64,000 bases of DNA from Phycisphaerales bacterium AB-hyl4 (GCA_041821185.1 JBGUBD010000007.1:1-64000), one strand, 5' to 3'. Positions 52,800-61,638 are shown, numbered from the stretch's first letter. The notes: generated by a model from the letters alone, not told the origin. Program-made: numbers and translations.

Positions 52800-53996
52800 A
52801 TGAAAGCCCTCGTCATCGCACCCCAACCCTTTTTCACGCCACGTGGGACACCGTTCAGCGTCTACTACCGCACCATGGTCATGGCCGAGCAGGGCGTCCA
52901 CATCGACCTGCTCACCTACGGCCAAGGCCAGGACGTCAACCTCCCCAACCTCCGCATTTACCGCATCCCACGCTTCAACTTCCTCGGCCAACCGCCCATC
53001 GGCCCCTCCATGCTCAAAGCCTTCTACGACTTATTCATGATCCTGCGCACCATCACATTGATGATTACTCGACGGTACGACTTCGTCCACGCACACGAAG
53101 AAGCCGTCTTCTGGTGCCGATACCTCAAGCCCCTCTTACGCTTCAAGCTCGTCTACGACATGCACTCCAGCCTCCCCCAGCAGCTGACCAACTTCAGCTT
53201 CACCCGCTCGCGCCTGCTCATCGCCATCTTCAAACACCTCGAAGACACTGCCCTCCGCCACAGCGACGCCGTCATTACCATCTGCCCCGACCTCGCCACC
53301 TATGCCCTCGCTCAGGGCGTTCCCCCCGATGCCCATTTCCTCATCGAAAACTCCATCTTCGACCCCATCCAAACCACTACAAAGCCCACGGATGTAGCGC
53401 AGCGAATCCGTGGGACCGACGCGCAAAATGCAACCCCCCCCGCCCCGCGCATCGTCTACGCCGGCACATTCGAAACCTATCAAGGCCTCGACATTCTCCT
53501 CGACGCTTTCGCCCGCGTCCGCAACGACCGCCCCGACGCCCAGCTGCTCATCGTCGGCGGCACGCCCCAGCAAGTCGCAGCCTACCGTCAGCACGCCGAC
53601 ACGCTCGGCCTAAACGGCGCCTGCCAATTCACCGGCCAGGTCCCCAAGCACACGGCCCGCGAACTCCTCGATACTGCCGACATCATGGTCTCCCCCCGAC
53701 GCGAGGGCACGAACACGCCGCTGAAAATCTACGAACAACTCGCCAGCGGCAAGCCCCTCGTCGCCACCAACATCTGGTCCCACACCCAAGTGCTCAACGA
53801 CGACGTCTGCTTCCTCGTCGATCCCGACGCCACCGCCATGGCGCAAGGCCTGCTCACCGCCCTCAACGACCCCGTCCAATCCCAGCAGCGAGCCCGCGCC
53901 GCCCGCCACCTCTACGAAACCGCCTACGCCCGCAGCGCCTACGACCGAAAAATCCAAAACCTCCTCACCCACCTCACCAACAAACAAAGCGATTGA
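52800..53996 (+). CDS. GT4 glycosyltransferase with in-frame palindrome insert
   Basis: 398 residues, GT-B fold. LVIAPQPFFTPRGTPFSVY starts the N-domain; TFETYQGLDILLDAF and REGTNTPLKIYEQLASGKPLVATN belong to the C-domain. Between the two domains (about residues 195-206) the segment KPTDVAQRIRG is encoded by palindrome copy 53381-53414. The interdomain position suggests that the insert is tolerated as a linker. Retaining transferase; sugar unknown. Confidence 0.87.
   Translation: MKALVIAPQPFFTPRGTPFSVYYRTMVMAEQGVHIDLLTYGQGQDVNLPNLRIYRIPRFNFLGQPPIGPSMLKAFYDLFMILRTITLMITRRYDFVHAHEEAVFWCRYLKPLLRFKLVYDMHSSLPQQLTNFSFTRSRLLIAIFKHLEDTALRHSDAVITICPDLATYALAQGVPPDAHFLIENSIFDPIQTTTKPTDVAQRIRGTDAQNATPPAPRIVYAGTFETYQGLDILLDAFARVRNDRPDAQLLIVGGTPQQVAAYRQHADTLGLNGACQFTGQVPKHTARELLDTADIMVSPRREGTNTPLKIYEQLASGKPLVATNIWSHTQVLNDDVCFLVDPDATAMAQGLLTALNDPVQSQQRARAARHLYETAYARSAYDRKIQNLLTHLTNKQSD
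53381..53414 (+). repeat. 34-bp palindrome copy inside a coding gene
   Basis: AAAGCCCACGGATGTAGCGC variant in frame within the GT4 gene, between the two Rossmann domains. It is identical in style to the intergenic copies. Confidence 0.9.
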
Positions 53997-54002
53997 GCCA
54001 AT

Positions 54003-54037
54003 AAAGCCCACAGATATAGCGCAGCGAATCCGTGGGT
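54003..54037 (+). repeat. Palindrome copy (variant ACAG)
   Basis: AAAGCCCACAGATATAGCGC variant, one base changed from the common form, before the AsnB gene. Confidence 0.85.
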
Positions 54038-54044
54038 CCCACCC

Positions 54045-54102
54045 AACACTCAACCACAAACCACAAACCACAAACCAGAAACCACAAACCAGAAACCCCA
54101 AG
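54045..54102 (+). repeat. CACAAACCAGAAACC word array
   Basis: Six to seven copies of ACAAACC/AGAAACC before the AsnB start; no ribosome-binding site. Confidence 0.75.
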
Positions 54103-54110
54103 GCCCCCCC

Positions 54111-55991
54111 ATGTGCGGTATCGCAGGCATCGCCCCCTTCACCGCCGACGTGCATCCTGACATGGCCCAACTCCACGCCATGTGTCACGCCATGCACCAC
54201 CGCGGCCCCGACGACCTCGGCGTCGAAATCCGTGACCGCGTCGCGCTCGGCATGCGCCGACTCAGCATCATCGACCTCGCCACCGGCCAGCAACCCATCA
54301 CCAACGAAACCAACTCCGTCCGCGTCATCTTCAACGGCGAGATCTACAACTACCCCCAACTCCGCCAAGCCCTCCAATCACAAGGCCACCACTTTAAAAC
54401 CAACTCCGACACCGAAGTCCTCGTCCATCTTTACGAACAGCACGGCCACAACCTCCCCGAACACCTCAACGGTATGTTCGCCTTCGCCCTCCACGACCAC
54501 GACCGCCAACGACTTCTCCTCGTCCGCGACCATCTCGGCATCAAACCCCTCTACTACAGCCTCGACCGACACCGCCTCGTCTTCGGCTCGGAAGTCAAAG
54601 TCCTGCTCGCCTCCAACCTCATCAAACGTGAACTCGACCTCGACGCCCTCGGCCAACTGCTCGCATGGGAATACATCCCCGCCCCGCAAACCCTCCTCAC
54701 CACCGTCCGCAAACTCGAGCCCGGCTGTCTGCTCGATGTCGACCTCAACACCGGCCACGCCAAACAGCATCGCTACTGGGACGTCCCCATCCAGCCCGCC
54801 GACCGTGCAACACTCTCCAGTCACCACTGGGCCGACGCCGTCGACTGCCACATCGCCCAGGCCGTCCAGCGACAACTCATCAGCGACGTGCCTCTCGGCG
54901 CGTTCCTCTCCGGCGGCGTCGACAGCTCACTCGTCGCCGCACACATGGGCGCCCACGCCCAGACCTTCAGCATCGGCTTCAACGACCCGACCTACAACGA
55001 ACTGGACTGGGCCAAGCGCGTCGCCGACCACCTCAACCTCGATCACGACTACGAAACCATCGCCCCCAACGTCGTCGATCTCTTCGACCGACTTATGCCC
55101 AGCATGGACGACCCCATCGGCGACTTCTCCATCTTCCCCACCTACCTCGTCTCACAACACGCCCGCAAGCACGTCACCGTCGCACTCACCGGCGACGGCG
55201 GCGACGAACTGTTCGGCGGGTACGAAACCTACCTCGCCCAGGCCAAAGCCAAGCAGTGGCAACGCATCCCCGTCATGCTCCGTAAATCCATCCTCGAACC
55301 CACCATCCGCGCCGTACCGCCCAGCCCGCAAAAAAAAGGCCTGCGCAACAAAGCCAAACGATTCGTCGAAGGATTCGAACACGATGACACCCTCGGCCAC
55401 GCACGCTGGCGACTCTTTGCCGGCTCCGCCACACGACGCAAACTCTTCCAGCCCGATGCCCTTGCCCAACTCACCACGCCGCCCGGCGAACACATCGAAC
55501 GTCTCATGCAACAGGCCGACGGTGCCGACGAACTCGACAAAGCCCTCTACGTCGACATCAAAAGCTACCTCGCAGACAACTGCCTGGTGAAGATGGACCG
55601 CATGTCCATGACCGCCTCCCTCGAAGCCCGCGTGCCGCTACTCGACAAGGACCTTGTCGAGCTCGCCTTTGCCATGCCCTCAAACCTGAAAGTGGCAGGG
55701 GGGCAGACCAAGGCCCTGCTCAAGTCCGTCGCCGCCCGCCACGTTCCGCCGCGCTGCGTCTATCGCCCCAAGGAAGGCTTCAGCATTCCCATCAAGCATT
55801 GGCTCAAACGCGAGTTTCGTCCGCTCATGGAAGACATGCTCGCCCCCGACCGCATCCGCGAGCAGGGCATCTTTGACGCAAGCACCATCGAACGCCTCAA
55901 GCACGAGCATCTCACCGACCGGGCCAACCACAGCCACCTGCTCTGGACCCTCATCGTCTTCCACGACTGGCGTCAACGCTGGCAAGTCTAA
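54111..55991 (+). CDS. asnB: Asparagine synthetase (glutamine-hydrolysing), polysaccharide-cluster type
   Basis: 626 residues. N-terminal nucleophile Cys2 in MCGIAGI, glutaminase core (MHHRGPDDLGVEI), and PP-loop SGGVDSSLVA at about 266-272. Family members in exopolysaccharide clusters are thought to amidate sugar acids rather than make asparagine. ATG 54111 gives the exact Cys2 after Met. The role in polymer amidation is inferred from location only. Confidence 0.92.
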   Translation: MCGIAGIAPFTADVHPDMAQLHAMCHAMHHRGPDDLGVEIRDRVALGMRRLSIIDLATGQQPITNETNSVRVIFNGEIYNYPQLRQALQSQGHHFKTNSDTEVLVHLYEQHGHNLPEHLNGMFAFALHDHDRQRLLLVRDHLGIKPLYYSLDRHRLVFGSEVKVLLASNLIKRELDLDALGQLLAWEYIPAPQTLLTTVRKLEPGCLLDVDLNTGHAKQHRYWDVPIQPADRATLSSHHWADAVDCHIAQAVQRQLISDVPLGAFLSGGVDSSLVAAHMGAHAQTFSIGFNDPTYNELDWAKRVADHLNLDHDYETIAPNVVDLFDRLMPSMDDPIGDFSIFPTYLVSQHARKHVTVALTGDGGDELFGGYETYLAQAKAKQWQRIPVMLRKSILEPTIRAVPPSPQKKGLRNKAKRFVEGFEHDDTLGHARWRLFAGSATRRKLFQPDALAQLTTPPGEHIERLMQQADGADELDKALYVDIKSYLADNCLVKMDRMSMTASLEARVPLLDKDLVELAFAMPSNLKVAGGQTKALLKSVAARHVPPRCVYRPKEGFSIPIKHWLKREFRPLMEDMLAPDRIREQGIFDASTIERLKHEHLTDRANHSHLLWTLIVFHDWRQRWQV

Positions 55992-56028
55992 TTCCAGCCT
56001 GACCCCATACAACGTCTCCCCCAAAAAG

Positions 56029-56052
56029 GCAGTACAGCTTCAACTGTACTGC
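56029..56052 (+). terminator. GCAGTACAG/CTGTACTGC hairpin
   Basis: Perfect 9-nt arms around CTTCAA, between asnB and the flavoprotein gene. No strong T-run, so it may be a regulatory stem. Confidence 0.5.
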
Positions 56053-56064
56053 TCAATCATCATC

Positions 56065-57552
56065 ATGATCACCCATCCAACCGCAAACATCACGAAAATA
56101 GCCAGCACCCCATTCGACCTTGCCATCGTCGGCGGCGGCGTCTACGGCATCGCTGTCGCACTCGAAGCCGCACGCCGCGGCCTCCGCCCCATCCTCCTCG
56201 AACGCCACGACTTCGCCGGCGCGACAAGCTGGAACTCCCTACGCATCCTCCATGGCGGACTCCGCTACCTCCAGACCCTCGACCTCGCGCGATTCCGCCA
56301 ATCTGTGAATGAACGCCAGTGGTTCTGCCAACATTTCCCCGAACTGATCAGACCGCTGCCTTGCCTCATGCCCCTCTACAGCCGCGGCCTCAAACGGCCC
56401 GCCCCGCTTCACGCCGCGCTTTGGCTCAACGATCAACTCGCCCGCCACCGCAATCACGACGTCCAGCCGCATCTTCATCTACCGGCCAGTCGTCTGCTGT
56501 CCGCTGACGAAACGATCAAGTGGTTTCCCCGCGTGGTTCGTCGCGGGCTGCAAGGCGGCGCGCTCTGGTACGACGCCGTCATGGTCAACTCCCAACGCGT
56601 GCTCATTGAGATGCTCCGCTGGGCCTGCGCCTGCGGCGCAACCGCACGCAACTACGTCAACGTCAAGCAGGTCATCACCGGTGTGCCCAACCGCCACACC
56701 CTTGTCGCCATTGACACCCGCACCGGCCAGCCCATCACGGTCCAGGCCCGCACCGTCATCAACTGCGCCGGCCCCGCCGTCGCCAACCTGCTTGAGCAGA
56801 CCCTCGACACGCCGCCCGCGTTGTTCACGCCATCGCTCGCCTTCAACCTGTTGCTTGATCGTCCAGCCTTCTCCCGCGCCGCCGTCGCTGTGCAAGCGCC
56901 CGCTGTCGGCGCGCCGGTGCACTTCGTCCAACCCTGGCGTGGCCGACTGCTCGCCGGCACGGTGCACGTGCCCTGGCATGCCCGCAACAATTCCCGCCCG
57001 CACCCCACGCCCGCGCAGATTGCCGATTTCCTCAACGACCTCAACGCCGCCATCCCCGGCCTCGACCTCACCGCCATCGACGTTCGCCGCGTCTATGCCG
57101 GCCTGCTGCCGGCCGCACACCCCGCCGACGCCACCCTCGCCAATCGTCCCGTCATCCACGACCACGCCAACGACCGCCACGCCGCGCCCGGCTTCGTCAC
57201 CGTCGTCGGCGTCAAGTTCACCACCGCCCGCCACGTCGCCGAGCATGCGCTTCGCTGCGCGTGGGCACACCTTGGCCAACTGCCTGACTATCAACCCCGT
57301 ACCCAACGCCCGGTGAACCACCCACGCCTCGACCTGACCTGCCCCGAGCAACTGTTCCGGCATGATGACGCGTTCACTCGATACGAGCTGACGCGTATCG
57401 TCCGCGAAGAAGCCGTGGCGCACCTGGACGACCTGCTCCTGCGGCGAACTGACTGGGCAAGCGACGCCTCACACGAACACGAGCTCACACAACGCATCAG
57501 CGACCTGCTCACCGCCGCCGACTGCCCACTCCCTCGCGCCGCCTCCCAATAA
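56065..57552 (+). CDS. GlpD-like FAD-dependent glycerol-3-phosphate dehydrogenase
   Basis: 495 residues. FAD-binding glycine motif LAIVGGGVYGIAVALEAARRG near residue 20, SWNSLRILHGGLRYL as in GlpD, and a C-terminal alpha domain (EEAVAHLDDLLLRRTDWA). Converts glycerol-3-phosphate to dihydroxyacetone phosphate in true GlpD; in this glycan locus it may act on a polymer precursor or recycle glycerol phosphate. ATG 56065 is used at the conserved start. Confidence 0.82.
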   Translation: MITHPTANITKIASTPFDLAIVGGGVYGIAVALEAARRGLRPILLERHDFAGATSWNSLRILHGGLRYLQTLDLARFRQSVNERQWFCQHFPELIRPLPCLMPLYSRGLKRPAPLHAALWLNDQLARHRNHDVQPHLHLPASRLLSADETIKWFPRVVRRGLQGGALWYDAVMVNSQRVLIEMLRWACACGATARNYVNVKQVITGVPNRHTLVAIDTRTGQPITVQARTVINCAGPAVANLLEQTLDTPPALFTPSLAFNLLLDRPAFSRAAVAVQAPAVGAPVHFVQPWRGRLLAGTVHVPWHARNNSRPHPTPAQIADFLNDLNAAIPGLDLTAIDVRRVYAGLLPAAHPADATLANRPVIHDHANDRHAAPGFVTVVGVKFTTARHVAEHALRCAWAHLGQLPDYQPRTQRPVNHPRLDLTCPEQLFRHDDAFTRYELTRIVREEAVAHLDDLLLRRTDWASDASHEHELTQRISDLLTAADCPLPRAASQ

Positions 57553-57576
57553 AGCCCAGGGATGGCAATCCCTCGG
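57551..57576 (+). repeat. Palindrome copy (AAAGCCCAGGGATGG variant)
   Basis: Degenerate copy between the flavoprotein and SDR genes; overlaps the flavoprotein stop by two bases. Confidence 0.7.
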
Positions 57577-57603
57577 TCGTCTCCAAAAACCCAAAATCAT
57601 CCA

Positions 57604-58740
57604 ATGCAACACAACGCACCCCAACCCCCTCGCACCGCCCTTGTCACCGGCGCCACCGGCTTCACTGGCGGCCACCTCGCACGCACCCTCGCCAATCGTG
57701 GCTGGTGCGTCCGCGCACTCGTCCGCGACAGCGATCGCGCCGCGCCTCTCCAACGCGACGGCATCGACACCATCGTCGGCAACCTCACTCATCGTGACGA
57801 CGTCCGCCGCGCCGCCGCGGGCTGCACTCACATCTTCCACATTGCCGCCCTCTATCGCTCCGCCAAGCACCCCGACCGCGTCTACCACGACGTCAACGTC
57901 AACGGCACACGCCACGTCCTCGACGCGGCTCGCGAGCACAACGTCGCCCGCACCGTTCACTGCTCAACCGTCGGCGTCCACGGCGACATCGACCAACTCC
58001 CCGCCGACGAAAACGCCCCCTTCAAGCCAGGCGACATCTACCAGCAAACCAAGCTCGAAGCCGAGCTGCTCGCACGCGACGCTTTCAACGGCAATCAGCC
58101 CGGCTCGATCTTTCGGCCCGTCGGCATCTACGGCCCCGGCGACCTGCGGTTCCTCAAACTCTTCCGCATGATCCACACCGGCCGATTCCGAATGTTCGGC
58201 CAGGGCAACATCCACTACCACCTCACCTACATCAACGACCTCGTCGACGGCATCATCCTCTGCGGCACACACCCCGCCGCCCTCGGCCAAACCTACATCC
58301 TCGCCGGCCCACGCCACACCACCATCCGCGAACTCGCCGACCACGTCGCCCACGCCGTCGGCCGACCACCCACCAAAGGCTCACTGCCCCTCACGCCTCT
58401 CAAGCTCGCCGCCACCGCCTGCGAAATCCTCTGCCGACCTTTCAACATCGAACCGCCGCTGCACCATCGCCGCCTCGACTTCTTCACCAAGTCGCGCGGC
58501 TTCAGTGACGCCAAGGCCCGGCGCGAGCTCGGCTACCAACCCAAAGTCGACCTCCCCGAAGGCCTCACCCGCACCGCCGCCTGGTACTTCCAGCACAACT
58601 ACCTCAAACCCAGCCGTCCCATCCCAATCAAGCCCACGGACGAGCGCAGCGATGCCGGGGGACCATCCAGCAGAACATCAACCACGCCCCCATCAACGAC
58701 ACCATCCGCGCCTTCAACCTATTCCGGACCCTTCCCATGA
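57604..58740 (+). CDS. Extended SDR, sugar epimerase-like
   Basis: 378 residues. TALVTGATGFTGGHLARTL for NAD(P) binding, YQQTK catalytic motif, and IFRPVGIYGPGDLRFLKLF typical of extended SDRs (hopanoid-type or UDP-glucose epimerase-like). The C-terminal 40 residues (IPIKPTDERSDAGGPSSRTS onward) are encoded by a degenerate palindrome. Overlaps the acetyltransferase gene by 4 nt. Confidence 0.83.
   Translation: MQHNAPQPPRTALVTGATGFTGGHLARTLANRGWCVRALVRDSDRAAPLQRDGIDTIVGNLTHRDDVRRAAAGCTHIFHIAALYRSAKHPDRVYHDVNVNGTRHVLDAAREHNVARTVHCSTVGVHGDIDQLPADENAPFKPGDIYQQTKLEAELLARDAFNGNQPGSIFRPVGIYGPGDLRFLKLFRMIHTGRFRMFGQGNIHYHLTYINDLVDGIILCGTHPAALGQTYILAGPRHTTIRELADHVAHAVGRPPTKGSLPLTPLKLAATACEILCRPFNIEPPLHHRRLDFFTKSRGFSDAKARRELGYQPKVDLPEGLTRTAAWYFQHNYLKPSRPIPIKPTDERSDAGGPSSRTSTTPPSTTPSAPSTYSGPFP
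58629..58660 (+). repeat. Degenerate palindrome copy in a C-terminal tail
   Basis: AAGCCCACGGACGAGCGCAG; arms diverged, read in frame as KPTDERSDAGG. Confidence 0.65.
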
Positions 58741-59567
58741 CCGATCAATCCACCACGGCCACCACCACCCGCTCTTCCGACACGCTCGACCATGCGCCGC
58801 CGTCCACCAGCGACACAGACACCCACCTGCGCCAGGTCCTCCGCGATCAGCAGACCTCGGCCATGCAAAAATACATGTCGCTCACCGTCGGCTCGGACAG
58901 CCTCGCCCGACTGTTCCAATACGAACTGCTCACCACGACGCTCGGCCCCATGCCCGGTGCGATCGGCCTCTTCCTGCGACAAAAACTCTACCGCACCATG
59001 TTCGGCCACATCGGCCAAGGCGTCGTCATCGGCAAAAACGTCACCATCCGACACCCGCACCGGATCCACCTCGGCGACCGCGTCATCATCGACGACCACT
59101 GCGTCCTCGACGCGAAAGGCGACCAAGACCCCGCCATCGTCATCGGCGACGACGCCATCATCGGACGAAACACCATCCTCTCCTGCAAAGGCGGCGAAAT
59201 ACGGCTCGGCCATCAAGTCAACATCTCCGTCAACTGCACCCTCGTCGCCGAAACGCAACTTACCATGGGCGATAAAGTCCTCGTCGCAGGCCACGGCTAC
59301 TTCGTCGCCGGCGGTAACCACGGCTTCGCTCGCATCGACATCCCTGTCGGCGACCAACCTTGCACACAAAAGGGTGGCCTGCACATCGACAAACATTGCT
59401 GGATCGGCGCTGCCGTCACCATCCTTGACGGTGTGACCATCGGCCGCGACGCCATCGTCGCCGCCGGCGCCGTCGTCAACCGCAGCGTCCCCGACTACGA
59501 CATCGTCGGCGGCGTCCCCGCCAAGCACATCCGCAACCGCAAACACGACGATTCAAACAACCCGTGA
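58737..59567 (+). CDS. Left-handed beta-helix acyl/acetyltransferase
   Basis: 276 residues. Hexapeptide repeats through IGQGVVIGKNVTIRHPHRIHLGD, VIGDDAIIGRNTILS and WIGAAVTILDGVTIGRDAIVAAG, then DIVGGVPAKHIRNRK at the end. Likely O-acetylates a sugar of the polymer. Closest by eye to colanic-acid-type acetyltransferases. Confidence 0.88.
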   Translation: MTDQSTTATTTRSSDTLDHAPPSTSDTDTHLRQVLRDQQTSAMQKYMSLTVGSDSLARLFQYELLTTTLGPMPGAIGLFLRQKLYRTMFGHIGQGVVIGKNVTIRHPHRIHLGDRVIIDDHCVLDAKGDQDPAIVIGDDAIIGRNTILSCKGGEIRLGHQVNISVNCTLVAETQLTMGDKVLVAGHGYFVAGGNHGFARIDIPVGDQPCTQKGGLHIDKHCWIGAAVTILDGVTIGRDAIVAAGAVVNRSVPDYDIVGGVPAKHIRNRKHDDSNNP

Positions 59568-59573
59568 CACAAT

Positions 59574-59608
59574 CTGATTGCTGATTGCTGATTGCTGATT
59601 GCTGATTG
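59574..59608 (+). repeat. Five CTGATTG tandem copies
   Basis: Exact 7-nt unit repeated five times, 7 nt after the acetyltransferase stop. A perfect short tandem; copy number could vary. Confidence 0.95.
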
Positions 59609-59628
59609 CTATTTCCCATCCCCCGCGC

Positions 59629-59655
59629 GAAGCCCACGGCCTCCGGCCGTGGGTC
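59629..59655 (+). repeat. Palindrome copy (CCTCCGG core)
   Basis: GAAGCCCACGGCCTCCGGCC variant 7 nt before the next ATG. Confidence 0.8.
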
Positions 59656-59661
59656 CCCCCC

Positions 59662-60720
59662 ATGTACAAGCCCATCACCCGCATCCTGCGCATTACCCTC
59701 GGCCTGACCCTGCTTGCATGGGTACTCTCCCGCGCCGACTGGCGCGAGCTTGCCACACTTCTTCAGCAAATCCACCTCGGTTGGCTGGCCGCCTTCGCCA
59801 TCACCACCCCCATCACCGTCGCGCTCTCCGTCTGGAAGTGGAAACTCCTGCTCCACCCCCTCGGCCACCACCCTCGCTTCTCAACCCTCTTCGGCCTCTA
59901 CATCCTTAGCCAGTTCTATAACAACCTCTTCCCCTCTTCCGTCGGCGGCGACGCCGTCCGCGCCGTCATGCTCGGCAAACGCATCAACGCCTACCAGCAA
60001 GCTCTCGCCTCCATCATCGTCGAACGCTTCCTCGGCCTCACCGTCCTGGTCGCCCTCGGCCTGATTGCCATCGCCCTCGCCTCACCACTCCGCCAACACC
60101 CACCGCTGCTTACCCTCACCCTCGCAGGCCTCGGCCTTTATAGCCTCGTCACCATCATCATCTTCGACCCTCGCCTGCTCCAACTCACCCGCCGACTCAC
60201 CCATCGCTTCCGCGTCACCCACAAGCCCCTCGACAAACTCCATCGCTTTCAGCAATCTCTCCGCGACTACCGCCGACACCGCACCGCCATCGTCAAAGCG
60301 CTGCTGCTCTCGCTTGCCTTTCACCTGGGCACGATCGTCAACGTCTACCTCGCCTGCCGCGCGCTGGGCGAGCCCGTCCCATGGTGGCCCATCGCACTCA
60401 TCACCCCCATCGCTTTGATCGTCACCATGCTGCCGATCTCATTCAACGGCGTCGGCGTCCGCGAATGGACCTTCATGGTCGGCTTCCAACTGCTGGGCCT
60501 CTCACCCACCCTTGGCGTCGCAGCCAGCCTCCTCGTCCGCTTCAAGCAACTGCTCTGGTCTTCCCTCGGCCTCCTCGTACACCTCACTCTCCCCACAACC
60601 GCTTACCCATCACCACCACCCCCTCGAAGCCCACGGTGTCCCACCGTGGGCCCCCCCGATCCTGCCCCACCCAAAAATCCATCCACCTTCTCCACAAAGG
60701 GCAGCACACACGCCGGGTGA
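59662..60720 (+). CDS. LPG-synthase transmembrane-region (UPF0104-like) membrane protein
   Basis: 352 residues with about eight membrane helices. SQFYNNLFPSSVGGDAVRAVML and PISFNGVGVREWTFM are signatures of the lysylphosphatidylglycerol-synthase TM family, often near glycosyltransferases. May flip or supply a lipid carrier. The C-terminal tail (SPPPPRSPRCPTVGPPD...) is encoded by the palindrome at 60626 and overlaps the convergent hydrolase gene by 118 nt. ATG 59662 is chosen. Confidence 0.82.
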   Translation: MYKPITRILRITLGLTLLAWVLSRADWRELATLLQQIHLGWLAAFAITTPITVALSVWKWKLLLHPLGHHPRFSTLFGLYILSQFYNNLFPSSVGGDAVRAVMLGKRINAYQQALASIIVERFLGLTVLVALGLIAIALASPLRQHPPLLTLTLAGLGLYSLVTIIIFDPRLLQLTRRLTHRFRVTHKPLDKLHRFQQSLRDYRRHRTAIVKALLLSLAFHLGTIVNVYLACRALGEPVPWWPIALITPIALIVTMLPISFNGVGVREWTFMVGFQLLGLSPTLGVAASLLVRFKQLLWSSLGLLVHLTLPTTAYPSPPPPRSPRCPTVGPPDPAPPKNPSTFSTKGSTHAG

Positions 60721-61595
60721 TACACCACCCACGCGCCCACGCGCCCCGTGTTCAGGTAATGATCCGTCCCACTCGCTGTCCAGTACTCCGCCCGATCGCC
60801 CATCCGCGCCGCCACCGCTTGCAGAAACGCACGGTCCGCTTCGCTCTCGCGCGATGCATCGATCAACAGCGTTGGCGGATGACCTCCGCTCGCAAATTGT
60901 TCGGCATGCGCTTCGATGTCACGCTTGTTTACCATCTCACACACGACGTCTTCGTTGAGCTCATAGGGCACGTTCATATCGCGCTGCATCCGCGCGAGAA
61001 TCTGCCGACGATCGGCCGCCCTCTCATTCAAAAACCGTTCGCGCAGCCGTCGTGGCGGGCCGAATAACACCAGCTTCGCGATCCGCCGATCGTTTGCCGC
61101 CGCCGCCACCGCCGCGCCCGCGCCAAACGAGTGGCCCAGCACGTACACTCGCGTTTCGTCCACCTCCGGCCGACCGCTAAGCCAATCCACTGCTGCGCTG
61201 ACATCCCGCGAAAAGTCGAACCCTGCCGCATCGTTAGCCGTCGCAGGATGATCCGATTCGCCATAGCATCGCGCGTCGTAGCTGAACACGTGATACCCCC
61301 GTGCCCGCAGCAGCGTTGCCAGCACCAGCATCAACGCCTGCCGCCGTCCTTGCCGCGACGCCCCATGCGCCAGCACAATGCCCGGCCGAACTGTCTCATC
61401 AACCGGGCAATACCCTGCCGACAGCCGCAACCCATCTGCCGTCAACGTCACCGCCCGCTCAACCGTCGGCCGAAGCAGTCGCACCCGCCACGGCCGGGCC
61501 ACACCAAGCAACGACATCAACGAAACAACATCCCGCGCCCGATGTGCTCGGGCGCGCATCGCCGACGTCAGGCCATTCCCCACCAACTGCGTCAT
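60603..61595 (-). CDS. Alpha/beta hydrolase
   Basis: 330 residues. GIVLAHGASRQGRRQ oxyanion region, nucleophile elbow GHSFGAG with Ser, acid in LLIDASRESEAD, and His in GTDHYLN. A probable esterase or thioesterase. ATG 61595 is chosen after a GGAG site; the in-frame upstream ATG at 61679 precedes the promoter. It is the only leftward gene in the polysaccharide region; the final 15 residues are encoded by the same palindrome that ends the convergent gene. Confidence 0.82.
   Translation of the reverse strand: MTQLVGNGLTSAMRARAHRARDVVSLMSLLGVARPWRVRLLRPTVERAVTLTADGLRLSAGYCPVDETVRPGIVLAHGASRQGRRQALMLVLATLLRARGYHVFSYDARCYGESDHPATANDAAGFDFSRDVSAAVDWLSGRPEVDETRVYVLGHSFGAGAAVAAAANDRRIAKLVLFGPPRRLRERFLNERAADRRQILARMQRDMNVPYELNEDVVCEMVNKRDIEAHAEQFASGGHPPTLLIDASRESEADRAFLQAVAARMGDRAEYWTASGTDHYLNTGRVGAWVVYHPACVLPFVEKVDGFLGGAGSGGPTVGHRGLRGGGGDG
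60626..60653. repeat. Palindrome copy read by two convergent genes
   Basis: GAAGCCCACGGTGTCCCACC variant. The plus-strand gene reads it as SPRCPTVGPP; the minus-strand gene reads the complement as GGPTVGHRGL. Confidence 0.9.
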
Positions 61596-61632
61596 TGCAT
61601 CATCACTCCACCCACGTCGCCGCAGCCGCGCG

Positions 61633-61638
61633 ATTGTA
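61633..61638 (-). promoter_or_regulatory. -10 hexamer TACAAT (leftward)
   Basis: TACAAT reading leftward, about 38 nt before the hydrolase ATG at 61595; supports that start. Confidence 0.45.

Noticed and set aside
41136..54037. Regularly spaced palindromes as a CRISPR array
   Set aside because: Spacing is gene-length, spacers are coding genes and there are no cas genes.
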